This document shows positions 53,085 to 61,536 of a stretch of 64,000 nt of DNA, piece after piece; position 1 is the stretch's first letter, and each line of letters starts with the position of its first letter. The notes under the pieces were generated by a model that searched no databases, was not told the origin of the DNA, and saw nothing but the letters and a program-made list of their open reading frames with translations. Source of the stretch: Pseudomonas sp. TH43 (lineage in GTDB: Bacteria; Pseudomonadota; Gammaproteobacteria; Pseudomonadales; Pseudomonadaceae); contig NZ_JAEKFI010000001.1 of the NCBI RefSeq assembly GCF_016650635.1, forward strand, positions 1,426,001 through 1,490,000, in the 5' to 3' direction. The translations under genes and the position numbers were made by a program.

Positions 53085-54101
53085 TCAGTCAGTTTTTGCG
53101 CCACTGAGCCGCTCGAAAGCCTTGCTGGTGCGGATGACGAAACCTGTATCGGCACGAATGACAAAGAATGCACCTATGTCATGTTTTTCGGCATAGTCCC
53201 ACGCCTTTTCGGGACCAAGAATAAGCAACAGCGTCGATAGTCCATCGGCCATCAACGCTGAAGGATGAATCACCGTGACTGACGCCAGGTTGTGTAGGAC
53301 TGGTGCACCGCTACGCGCATCGAACGTGTGGGAATAGCGCCGACCATCCTGCAGGAAATAGTTTCGATAGTCGCCGGAGGTGGAGACGCCATAGCCGTCG
53401 ACGTTGATGATGCGCTCGGCGACCTGCTGATCGTCACGCGGTTCTTCCAGAGCGATTCGCCAGGGTGAGCCATCGAGCTTTTTGCCCTTGGCCTTGAGTT
53501 CGCCGGTGGCTTCGGCGAGGTAATCGTCGATACCCATGGCGTCGAGCCGGGCCGCGATGGTGTCGACGGCATAACCTGCGGCGATGCTGTTGAAATCGAC
53601 TTCGACAGCAGCGTCCTTGCACAACTGCTCACCATTGATGTGCAGATGCCGATACCCAACCCGCTGTAGCACTTCGGCCAGAGCGGCGGCATCAGGGACT
53701 TTCTCTTCACGACCTTGCGGGCCGAAACCCCAGAGATTCATCAGCGGCTCGACGGTGAGGTCGTAGGAACCGTCGCTTTGCACTGACAGTTCTTCGCCGA
53801 CGCGGATCAATTCGAGCACCGATGCGGGCATCGTCTGACAGCTATTGGCGGGCAAAGCATTGAAGCGTTCGATGTCTGAATCATTGCGGTAGGTGGACAG
53901 CTGCCGATCGACTTCAGCGAGGATGCCTTCTACTTCCCTGCGAACTTGCGATGAATCGGGACCACCTGCATGACGCACGTACTTGATCGAATACGTGCTG
54001 CCCATGGTAGGGCCACCGAAACTCTCGATCGAATCGCCATTGCCACAACCGGCCAATACGCCAGCCAGCATCACAAACCCGCCCCATCGTCCAATGAACA
54101 A
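53085..54101 (-). CDS. apbE: FAD:protein FMN transferase (ApbE)
   Basis: A 338-residue lipoprotein. It attaches FMN covalently to threonine residues of partner flavoproteins such as NqrB, NqrC and RnfG. The lipobox is LAGVLAGC. GPTMGSTYSIKY, DLTVEPLMNLWGF, DFNSIAAGYAVD and YSHTFDARSGAP are family signatures. A TTG start at 54101 with GGGGAG upstream gives a good lipoprotein signal; ATG at 54134 is an alternative with no clear ribosome-binding site. No Nqr or Rnf genes follow in this window, so its partner is elsewhere. Confidence 0.85.
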   Translation of the reverse strand: MFIGRWGGFVMLAGVLAGCGNGDSIESFGGPTMGSTYSIKYVRHAGGPDSSQVRREVEGILAEVDRQLSTYRNDSDIERFNALPANSCQTMPASVLELIRVGEELSVQSDGSYDLTVEPLMNLWGFGPQGREEKVPDAAALAEVLQRVGYRHLHINGEQLCKDAAVEVDFNSIAAGYAVDTIAARLDAMGIDDYLAEATGELKAKGKKLDGSPWRIALEEPRDDQQVAERIINVDGYGVSTSGDYRNYFLQDGRRYSHTFDARSGAPVLHNLASVTVIHPSALMADGLSTLLLILGPEKAWDYAEKHDIGAFFVIRADTGFVIRTSKAFERLSGAKTD

Positions 54102-54206
54102 TTCTTCATCTCCCCGTAAAACCGCGCCAGCCATTATGAATCAAAGGGCCCGCTCGCTCCCAACGGATGCAACGCGCTTCTAAAATCCAATAAAGAGTAT
54201 CTAAAA

Positions 54207-55508
54207 ATGTCCACTTCCACGGGCAAAGGCAAAGCGATCTTTCGCGTTGTCAGCGGCAACTTCCTCGAAATGTTCGACTTCATGGTCTACGGCTTCTACG
54301 CCACGGCCATCGCCAAAACCTTCTTCCCGGCCGACAGTGCCTTCGCTTCGCTGATGCTCTCGCTGGCCACTTTTGGTGCCGGCTTCCTGATGCGTCCGCT
54401 GGGGGCGATTTTCCTTGGTGCCTACATTGACCGTCATGGTCGCCGCAAGGGCCTGATCATTACGTTGGCGCTGATGGCCGCCGGTACGGTGCTGATCGCC
54501 TGCGTTCCCGGCTACGCCACACTCGGCGTTGCCGCGCCACTGATCGTGCTGTTTGGCCGATTGTTGCAAGGCTTCTCGGCGGGCGTCGAACTGGGCGGTG
54601 TCTCGGTGTATCTGGCGGAAATCGCCACACCGGGCCGCAAGGGCTTTTTCGTCAGTTGGCAGTCCGCCAGTCAACAGGCGGCCGTGGTCTTCGCCGGCCT
54701 GCTCGGCGTCGGCCTCAACCACTGGCTGAGCCCGGAACAAATGGGCGATTGGGGCTGGCGCGTGCCGTTCCTGATCGGCTGCATGATTGTGCCGGTGATC
54801 TTCGTGATTCGTCGTTCACTGGAAGAAACGCCGGAGTTCCAGGCGCGTAAACACCGCCCTACCCTGCGCGAAATCGTCCGCTCGATCGGCCAGAACTTTG
54901 GCATCGTCATCGCCGGCATGGCATTGGTAGTGATGACCACCGTGTCGTTCTACCTGATCACCGCCTACACGCCGACCTTCGGCAAGGCCGAGTTGCACCT
55001 GTCGGACTTCGACGCGTTGCTGGTGACGGTGTGCATCGGTCTGTCGAACTTCTTCTGGTTGCCGGTGATGGGCTCGGTTTCCGACAAGATCGGGCGAAAA
55101 CCCCTGCTGCTGGCGGCGACGATTCTGGCAATTCTTACGGCTTATCCGGCGCTGTCGTGGCTGGTGGCGAACCCGAGCTTCAGCCATCTGCTGATGGTCG
55201 AACTGTGGTTGTCGTTCCTCTACGGCTCGTACAACGGTGCGATGGTCGTGGCGCTGACCGAAATCATGCCGGTAGAAGTTCGTACCACCGGTTTCTCGCT
55301 GGCCTACAGCCTGGCGACGGCGACCTTCGGCGGCTTTACGCCGGCGGCGTGTACTTATTTGATTCACGTGCTGGACAACAAGGCTGCGCCGGGGATCTGG
55401 CTCAGCGGTGCCGCGGTGCTGGGGTTGATTGCGACGCTGGTGTTGTTCCGTGGCAACAAGCACGCCCTGCGCACTGCGCAAGCGGCCGTGCCCGGCGGCG
55501 CCCGATAG
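54207..55508 (+). CDS. MFS transporter, citrate/tricarballylate MHS type
   Basis: A 433-residue transporter with twelve hydrophobic segments. It starts with [26 protein letters not shown] and has the MFS loop motif DRHGRRKG after helix 2, repeated as DKIGRKP after helix 8; [14 protein letters not shown] is the MHS-family segment. It closely fits the citrate-proton symporter/TcuC group. Substrate is inferred from family. It is divergent from apbE and ends near a REP. Confidence 0.88.
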   Translation: MSTSTGKGKAIFRVVSGNFLEMFDFMVYGFYATAIAKTFFPADSAFASLMLSLATFGAGFLMRPLGAIFLGAYIDRHGRRKGLIITLALMAAGTVLIACVPGYATLGVAAPLIVLFGRLLQGFSAGVELGGVSVYLAEIATPGRKGFFVSWQSASQQAAVVFAGLLGVGLNHWLSPEQMGDWGWRVPFLIGCMIVPVIFVIRRSLEETPEFQARKHRPTLREIVRSIGQNFGIVIAGMALVVMTTVSFYLITAYTPTFGKAELHLSDFDALLVTVCIGLSNFFWLPVMGSVSDKIGRKPLLLAATILAILTAYPALSWLVANPSFSHLLMVELWLSFLYGSYNGAMVVALTEIMPVEVRTTGFSLAYSLATATFGGFTPAACTYLIHVLDNKAAPGIWLSGAAVLGLIATLVLFRGNKHALRTAQAAVPGGAR

Positions 55509-55518
55509 GACGCCATCA

Positions 55519-55589
55519 CGAGCAAGCTTTGCTCCTACAACGGGATTTGTGAACGCCACCTATCCAATGTAGGAGCAGAGCTTGCTCGC
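55519..55589. repeat. REP inverted pair, variant (GAGCAAGCTTTGCTCCTACA)
   Basis: Arms at 55519-55539 and 55569-55589 with one mismatch. Confidence 0.8.
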
Positions 55590-55638
55590 GAAGGGGCCAG
55601 CAGCGACAACACACCTCTAAAAGGCACACAAACAAAAA

Positions 55639-55660
55639 CGCCCCGACCAAAGTCGGGGCG
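55639..55660. terminator. Bidirectional terminator between transporter and gap genes
   Basis: CGCCCCGAC, CAAA, GTCGGGGCG, flanked by A-rich sequence on the left and T-rich on the right, so it works for both converging genes. Confidence 0.9.
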
Positions 55661-55680
55661 TTTTCATTTGCAGCTAAGGC

Positions 55681-57129
55681 TTAGCGCGGGAATGCTGGCG
55701 GGTTAACCCCGGCCATGTCTTCCATCACGCGGATAACCTGGCAGCTGTAGCCGAACTCGTTGTCGTACCAGACGTACAGAACAACGCGGTTGTCCTGAAC
55801 GATGGTCGCTTCAGCGTCGACCACACCGGCGTGGCGCGAGCCAACGAAGTCGGTGGAGACCACTTCCTGCGAATTGACGAAGTCGATTTGCTTGTGCAGA
55901 TCGGAGTGCAGCGCCATGTAGCGCAGGTACTCGTTCATCTCTTCACGGGTGGCGGCTTTCTCAAGGTTGAGGTTGAGAATGGCCATCGACACGTTTGGCG
56001 TCGGAACGCGGATCGCGTTACCGGTCAGCTTGCCGGCCAGCTCAGGCAGGGCCTTGGCAGCAGCGGTAGCAGCACCGGTCTCGGTGATAACCATGTTCAG
56101 CGCGGCGCTACGGCCACGGCGATCGCCCTTGTGGAAGTTGTCGATCAGGTTCTGGTCGTTGGTGTACGAATGAACGGTCTCGACGTGACCGTTGATGATG
56201 CCGAACTTGTCATTCACAGCTTTCAGCACCGGCACGATGGCGTTGGTGGTGCAGGAAGCGGCGGAGACGATCTTGTCATCAGCGGTGATTTCACCGTGGT
56301 TGATACCGTGAACGATGTTCTTCAGCTTGCCTTTGCCAGGTGCGGTCAGAACAACGCGGTCGATACCCGGGCACTGCAAATGCTGACCGAGGCCATCAGC
56401 GTCACGCCAAACACCGGTGTTGTCCACCAGCAGCGCGTCTTTGATGCCGTACTGGGTGTAATCCACCTCGGTCGGGTTCTTCGCGTAGATCACCTGGATC
56501 AGGTTACCGTTGGCGGTGATGGTGTTGTTTTCTTCGTCGATGGTAATGGTGCCGTTGAACGAACCGTGTACCGAATCGCGACGCAGCAGGCTGGCGCGTT
56601 TGGTCAGGTCGTTGTCGGCGCCTTTGCGCACGACGATGGCACGCAGACGCAGACCGTCGCCACCACCGGTTTTCTCGATCAGGATGCGCGCCAGCAGACG
56701 GCCGATACGACCGAAGCCGTACAGTACAACGTCGGTGCCTTTGCGGGCCGAAGCGTTTTGCTGGCCAACCACGTCAGCCATTTCTTCACGCACAAACTGC
56801 TCGGCACTGCGGCCATTGCCTTCGCTGCGGAATTTGAACGCCAACTTGCCCAGGTCTACCGAAGCCGCGCCGAGCTTGAGCTCGCTCATGGCTTTAAGCA
56901 GAGGGAATGTTTCGTGGACGGAGAGTTCGCTGTCGTCGGAAGAGCGGTGGCGCGCAAAGCGGTGAGCTTTGAGAATCGCGATGACAGACTGGTTGATCAG
57001 GCTGCGGCCATAGATCGAGCTCACCACGTTGTTATTGCGGTAGAGCTGACCGATAAGCGGAATCATCGCTTCTGCGAGTGCTTCACGGTCGATCCATTCA
57101 CCAAGACACTGGTCGGGCTTCTGAGTCAC
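55681..57129 (-). CDS. gap: Glyceraldehyde-3-phosphate dehydrogenase, long form
   Basis: A 482-residue GAPDH with an N-terminal extension of about 130 residues (MTQKPDQCLGEWIDREALAEAM). The dehydrogenase part has YGFGRIGRLL for NAD binding and the catalytic Cys in SAASCTTNAIVP, then HSYTNDQN, and ends NEFGYSCQVIRVMEDM. In P. aeruginosa this long GAPDH (PA3001) lies next to mfd. The GTG start at 57129 has GGAAGG five bases upstream; an ATG at 57144 has no such site. Confidence 0.93.
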   Translation of the reverse strand: MTQKPDQCLGEWIDREALAEAMIPLIGQLYRNNNVVSSIYGRSLINQSVIAILKAHRFARHRSSDDSELSVHETFPLLKAMSELKLGAASVDLGKLAFKFRSEGNGRSAEQFVREEMADVVGQQNASARKGTDVVLYGFGRIGRLLARILIEKTGGGDGLRLRAIVVRKGADNDLTKRASLLRRDSVHGSFNGTITIDEENNTITANGNLIQVIYAKNPTEVDYTQYGIKDALLVDNTGVWRDADGLGQHLQCPGIDRVVLTAPGKGKLKNIVHGINHGEITADDKIVSAASCTTNAIVPVLKAVNDKFGIINGHVETVHSYTNDQNLIDNFHKGDRRGRSAALNMVITETGAATAAAKALPELAGKLTGNAIRVPTPNVSMAILNLNLEKAATREEMNEYLRYMALHSDLHKQIDFVNSQEVVSTDFVGSRHAGVVDAEATIVQDNRVVLYVWYDNEFGYSCQVIRVMEDMAGVNPPAFPR

Positions 57130-57168
57130 GGTAACCTTCCACATGTAGGGGCAGAAAAAAGGGGCTAC

Positions 57169-57197
57169 ATTATGCCGCTCGCAACCTCTTGTAGCAA
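57169..57197 (-). promoter_or_regulatory. Promoter of the gap gene
   Basis: TTGCTA (57192-57197), 17-base spacer, CATAAT (57169-57174) on the minus strand, about 40 bases before the gap start. Confidence 0.65.
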
Positions 57198-57334
57198 TGT
57201 GCGCTTGTCGCGAAAACGGTAACAAAATTCCATTCGAAAAAATAACGCTCCTCGCGAGCCCAGTAAAACCGGGGCTTCCAGCGCAGTCAATTTTTCGACG
57301 ACTGTTAGACGATGTCTGTAACCCTCCGTAACAC

Positions 57335-57380
57335 CGAGCACTTTCGGCACTACATAACCACTAAAAAAGTGCTCGTTTTT
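57335..57380 (+). promoter_or_regulatory. Hairpin followed by T run in the mfd leader
   Basis: CGAGCACTTT at 57335-57344 pairs perfectly with AAAGTGCTCG at 57366-57375 across a 21-base loop, and TTTTT follows. It lies in the 369-base gap between gap and mfd, 119 bases before mfd. It could be an attenuator of mfd. Nothing else is recognised in this gap apart from the gap promoter. Confidence 0.5.
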
Positions 57381-57498
57381 ATGGTTACCACTACATTTCG
57401 CCGAAACAGCGAAGATAGACGTAGTCTGCAACTGACAGGCAGTACCCGACGCCGCTACAATTACCGACTTTGTCGCAAAGCCTGGAGCTCAACCTTCC

Positions 57499-60400
57499 GT
57501 GCCTGTTCTGCGTCTACCGCTACTCCCTGCCGAAGCAGGTAAACAGCATTGGGGCAATTTGCCCGGTGCTGCCCTCAGCCTGGCGATTGCCGAGGCTGCC
57601 AGCGCTGCCAAGCGCTTCACCCTGCTACTGACCGCCGACAGCCAGAGTGCCGAACGGCTGGAACAGGAGCTGAGTTTCTTCGCCCCGGATTTGCCCGTTC
57701 TGCATTTCCCCGACTGGGAAACCCTGCCTTACGACCTGTTCTCGCCGCACCAGGACATCATTTCCCAGCGCATCGCCAGCCTATATAGGCTGCCGGAGCT
57801 GGAACATGGCGTGCTGGTGGTGCCGATCACCACGGCATTGCACCGATTGGCGCCGACCAAGTTTCTGCTCGGCAGCAGCCTGGTGCTCGATGTCGGGCAG
57901 AAGCTTGATGTCGAACAGATGCGCTCGCGCCTCGAAGCTAGCGGCTATCGCTACGTCGACACGGTTTATGAGCACGGCGAGTTCACCGTGCGCGGCGCGT
58001 TGATCGATCTGTTCCCGATGGGCAGCAAACTGCCGTATCGCATCGACCTGTTCGATGACGAAATCGAAACCTTGCGCACGTTCGACCCGGAAAACCAGCG
58101 CTCCATCGACAAGGTCGATTCGGTCAAGCTGCTGCCCGCCCGTGAGTTTCCCCTGCAGAAAGACGCGGTGACCCGCTTCAAGGCGCGCTTTCGTGAGCGT
58201 TTCGATGTCGACTTCCGGCGCTGCCCGATCTTTCAGGACCTGAGCAGCGGCATCACCCCGGCCGGTATCGAGTACTACCTGCCGCTGTTCTTCGACGAAA
58301 CCTCGACCCTGTTCGATTACCTGCCGCAAGACACGCAAGTGTTCTCGCTGCCCGGCATCGAGCAAGCCGCAGAGAATTTCTGGAACGACGTGCGCAATCG
58401 TTATGAAGAGCGGCGCGTCGACCCATCGCGTCCTTTATTGCCACCCGCGGAATTGTTCCTGCCGGTGGAGGACTGCTTTGCTCGCCTGAAGAGCTGGCCG
58501 CGCGTGGTCGCCAGCCAGCAAGACGTCGAAAGCGGTGCCGGTCGCGAGCGCTTCCCGGCGCAAGCCCTGCCCAATCTGGCGATTGAAGCCAAAGCCACGC
58601 AACCGCTGGCGGCACTGGCAGGTTTCCTCGATGAATTCCCTGGGCGCGTGCTGTTCACTGCCGAATCCGCGGGTCGTCGCGAAGTGCTATTGGAGTTGCT
58701 CGAACGTCTGAAGCTGCGGCCGAAAACCGTGGACAGCTGGCCGGATTTCGTTGCAAGCAAGGATCGCCTGGCGATCACCATTGCCCCGCTCGACGAAGGC
58801 CTGATGCTCGACGAGCCGGCGCTGGCACTGATCGCGGAAAGTCCGCTGTTCGGTCAACGCGTGATGCAGCGTCGTCGCCGCGAGAAGCGTGCCGACGGCA
58901 ACAACGATGCAGTGATCAAAAACCTTACCGAGCTGCGCGAAGGCGCGCCGGTGGTACACATCGATCACGGCGTCGGCCGCTACCTCGGTCTGACCATTCT
59001 GGAAATCGACGATCAGGCTGCCGAATTCCTCACCCTCGAATACGCCGAGAACGCCAAGCTCTATGTGCCGGTGGCCAACCTGCATCTGATCGCGCGCTAC
59101 ACCGGCAGCGACGATGCGCTGGCCCCGCTGCACCGCCTCGGCTCCGAGACCTGGCAGAAAGCCAAGCGCAAAGCCGCCGAACAAGTGCGTGACGTTGCCG
59201 CTGAACTGCTCGATATCTATGCCCGTCGTGCCGCTCGCGAAGGTTATGCGTTCGCCGACCCGAAAGCCGATTACGCGACGTTCAGTGCCGGTTTCCCGTT
59301 CGAAGAAACGCCCGATCAACAAACCACCATCGAAGCTGTGCGTGCCGACATGCTCGCGCCGAAACCGATGGATCGTCTGGTCTGCGGCGACGTCGGTTTC
59401 GGCAAGACCGAAGTGGCGATGCGCGCGGCATTCATCGCCGTACACGGTGGCCGCCAAGTGGCGATTCTGGTGCCGACCACCCTGCTCGCCCAGCAGCACT
59501 ACAACAGCTTCCGCGACCGTTTCGCCGATTGGCCTGTGACCGTGGAAGTGATGAGCCGCTTCAAGTCGGCCAAGGAAGTGAATGCGGCGATCGCCGATTT
59601 GGCCGAAGGCAAGATCGACATCGTCATCGGCACGCACAAGCTGCTGTCCGATGACGTCAAAATCAAAAACCTCGGCCTGGTGATCATCGACGAAGAGCAC
59701 CGTTTTGGTGTGCGTCAGAAAGAACAGCTCAAGGCCCTGCGCAGCGAAGTCGACATCCTTACGCTGACCGCCACGCCGATTCCGCGCACGCTGAACATGG
59801 CGGTGTCGGGCATGCGCGACCTGTCGATCATCGCCACGCCGCCAGCGCGACGCCTGTCGGTGCGCACCTTCGTCATGGAGCAGAACAAGAGCACGGTCAA
59901 AGAAGCCCTGCTCCGTGAACTGCTGCGCGGCGGCCAGGTTTATTACCTGCACAACGATGTGAAGACCATCGAGAAATGCGCTGCCGATCTGGCCGAACTG
60001 GTGCCGGAAGCACGCATCGGCATCGGTCACGGACAGATGCGCGAGCGCGAACTCGAACAGGTGATGAGCGACTTTTACCACAAGCGCTTCAACGTGCTGA
60101 TCGCCTCGACCATCATCGAGACCGGCATCGACGTGCCGAGCGCCAACACCATCATCATCGAACGCGCCGACAAGTTTGGCCTGGCGCAACTGCACCAGTT
60201 GCGTGGTCGTGTCGGCCGCAGTCACCACCAGGCTTACGCGTACCTGCTGACGCCGCCGCGCCAGCAAATTACTTCGGACGCGGAAAAGCGTCTGGAAGCG
60301 ATCGCCAACACCCAGGACCTCGGCGCCGGTTTCGTGCTGGCGACCAACGACCTGGAAATCCGTGGCGCCGGCGAACTGCTCGGCGACGGCCAGAGCGGGC

Positions 60401-60948
60401 AGATTCAAGCCGTCGGCTTTACGCTGTACATGGAAATGCTTGAGCGCGCGGTGAAGTCGATCCGCAAGGGCGAGCAACCGAATCTCGATCAACCGCTCGG
60501 CGGTGGCCCGGAAGTCAATCTGCGCGTGCCTGCGCTGATTCCGGAAGACTATTTGCCGGACGTTCACGCGCGTCTGATTCTGTACAAGCGCATTGCTTCG
60601 GCAACCGATGAGGAAGGCCTGAAGGATCTGCAAGTCGAGATGATCGACCGCTTCGGTCTGTTGCCGGAACCGACGAAGAATCTGGTACGCATCACGGCGT
60701 TGAAGTTGCAGGCCGAGCAATTGGGCATCAAGAAAGTCGATGGTGGCCCGCAAGGTGGACGTATTGAGTTCGAAGCGCAGACGCCGGTCGATCCGATGAC
60801 GTTGATCAAACTGATTCAGAGCCAGCCAAAACGCTACAAATTCGAAGGCGCCACGATGTTCAAGTTTCAGGTGCCGATGGAACGCCCGGAAGAGCGCTTT
60901 AATACTGTAGAGGCGCTGTTTGAGCGCCTCCTCCCGAAATCTGTTTGA
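57499..60948 (+). CDS. mfd: Transcription-repair coupling factor Mfd
   Basis: A 1149-residue ATPase that removes RNA polymerase stalled at DNA damage and recruits UvrA. The N-terminal UvrB-like part (about 1-300) has FFAPDLPVLHFPDWETLPYD. The RNA polymerase-interaction domain (about 475-560) includes VVHIDHGVGRYLG. The RecG-like motor has Walker A CGDVGFGKTEVA, DEEHRFGV and TATPIPRTL; then VGRSHHQAYAYLL and the C-terminal TRCF domain. The start is GTG at 57499. It overlaps nothing and ends 10 bases before the next gene. Confidence 0.97.
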   Translation: MPVLRLPLLPAEAGKQHWGNLPGAALSLAIAEAASAAKRFTLLLTADSQSAERLEQELSFFAPDLPVLHFPDWETLPYDLFSPHQDIISQRIASLYRLPELEHGVLVVPITTALHRLAPTKFLLGSSLVLDVGQKLDVEQMRSRLEASGYRYVDTVYEHGEFTVRGALIDLFPMGSKLPYRIDLFDDEIETLRTFDPENQRSIDKVDSVKLLPAREFPLQKDAVTRFKARFRERFDVDFRRCPIFQDLSSGITPAGIEYYLPLFFDETSTLFDYLPQDTQVFSLPGIEQAAENFWNDVRNRYEERRVDPSRPLLPPAELFLPVEDCFARLKSWPRVVASQQDVESGAGRERFPAQALPNLAIEAKATQPLAALAGFLDEFPGRVLFTAESAGRREVLLELLERLKLRPKTVDSWPDFVASKDRLAITIAPLDEGLMLDEPALALIAESPLFGQRVMQRRRREKRADGNNDAVIKNLTELREGAPVVHIDHGVGRYLGLTILEIDDQAAEFLTLEYAENAKLYVPVANLHLIARYTGSDDALAPLHRLGSETWQKAKRKAAEQVRDVAAELLDIYARRAAREGYAFADPKADYATFSAGFPFEETPDQQTTIEAVRADMLAPKPMDRLVCGDVGFGKTEVAMRAAFIAVHGGRQVAILVPTTLLAQQHYNSFRDRFADWPVTVEVMSRFKSAKEVNAAIADLAEGKIDIVIGTHKLLSDDVKIKNLGLVIIDEEHRFGVRQKEQLKALRSEVDILTLTATPIPRTLNMAVSGMRDLSIIATPPARRLSVRTFVMEQNKSTVKEALLRELLRGGQVYYLHNDVKTIEKCAADLAELVPEARIGIGHGQMRERELEQVMSDFYHKRFNVLIASTIIETGIDVPSANTIIIERADKFGLAQLHQLRGRVGRSHHQAYAYLLTPPRQQITSDAEKRLEAIANTQDLGAGFVLATNDLEIRGAGELLGDGQSGQIQAVGFTLYMEMLERAVKSIRKGEQPNLDQPLGGGPEVNLRVPALIPEDYLPDVHARLILYKRIASATDEEGLKDLQVEMIDRFGLLPEPTKNLVRITALKLQAEQLGIKKVDGGPQGGRIEFEAQTPVDPMTLIKLIQSQPKRYKFEGATMFKFQVPMERPEERFNTVEALFERLLPKSV

Positions 60949-60958
60949 AGGACGCCAA

Positions 60959-61525
60959 ATGCGCCTGTTTCGTTCACTGACCTTGCTACTCACTCTGGTG
61001 GCGCCTTCGGCCTTTGCCGATGACCTGTATCAGGTCGAAATGATTTTGGTACGCCAGAATGCCGTGCCAGCCATCGTCAGCCGTGCCGCGCCAGAAGATT
61101 GGGCTGCCGGTGCCCAGCGTTTGGGCGACGACAGCAAGCGCACACCTGCGCTCAATGACATTGTGACCAAGCTCACTGCCAGCGGCGACTACAGCGTACT
61201 GATGCACAAGGCCTGGCAGCAGACCCTCGGTGAGTCGCCGGCAAAAGTCGCGGTCAGCGAAGGTCAGGAGCAATTCGGCCAGTTCCCGATCGAAGGAACG
61301 CTGGGGATGAAACTCGGCCGTTTCACCGACGTGAGCGCCGACTTCTGGGTCAATCAGATCGACGCTAACGGCATGGTCACCGCCAGTGAACGCCTGAAAC
61401 AGGACAGCCACACCAAGAACGGCCAACTCAACTATCTCGACAACGGTCACCTCGCCCTGCTGATCAAGATCACTTCCCTGACCGCGCCTGCGCCACGGGA
61501 AGCGCCTGAAGCGATTCCGGACTGA
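60959..61525 (+). CDS. CsiV-family exported protein
   Basis: A 188-residue exported protein with a signal peptide (LFRSLTLLLTLVAPSAFA). The mature start DDLYQVEMILVRQ fits the CsiV family, described in Vibrio as a peptidoglycan-binding periplasmic protein needed for PBP1A-mediated cell-wall synthesis. The family assignment is by eye. The start at 60959 follows GAAGGACG. It lies between mfd and the SNF2 helicase gene, likely in one operon. Confidence 0.75.
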   Translation: MRLFRSLTLLLTLVAPSAFADDLYQVEMILVRQNAVPAIVSRAAPEDWAAGAQRLGDDSKRTPALNDIVTKLTASGDYSVLMHKAWQQTLGESPAKVAVSEGQEQFGQFPIEGTLGMKLGRFTDVSADFWVNQIDANGMVTASERLKQDSHTKNGQLNYLDNGHLALLIKITSLTAPAPREAPEAIPD

Positions 61526-61536
61526 TCGAAGTCCTT

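Noticed and set aside
58687..60993. Very long minus-strand frame (768 codons) opposite mfd
   Set aside because: It is the mirror of a real gene in GC-rich DNA, with Arg/His/Gln-rich nonsense composition and no family features. The same holds for the long antisense frames opposite sthA (51,628-53,196), gap (55,831-57,222), yjbH (18,756-20,279) and lolE (46,807-48,021).
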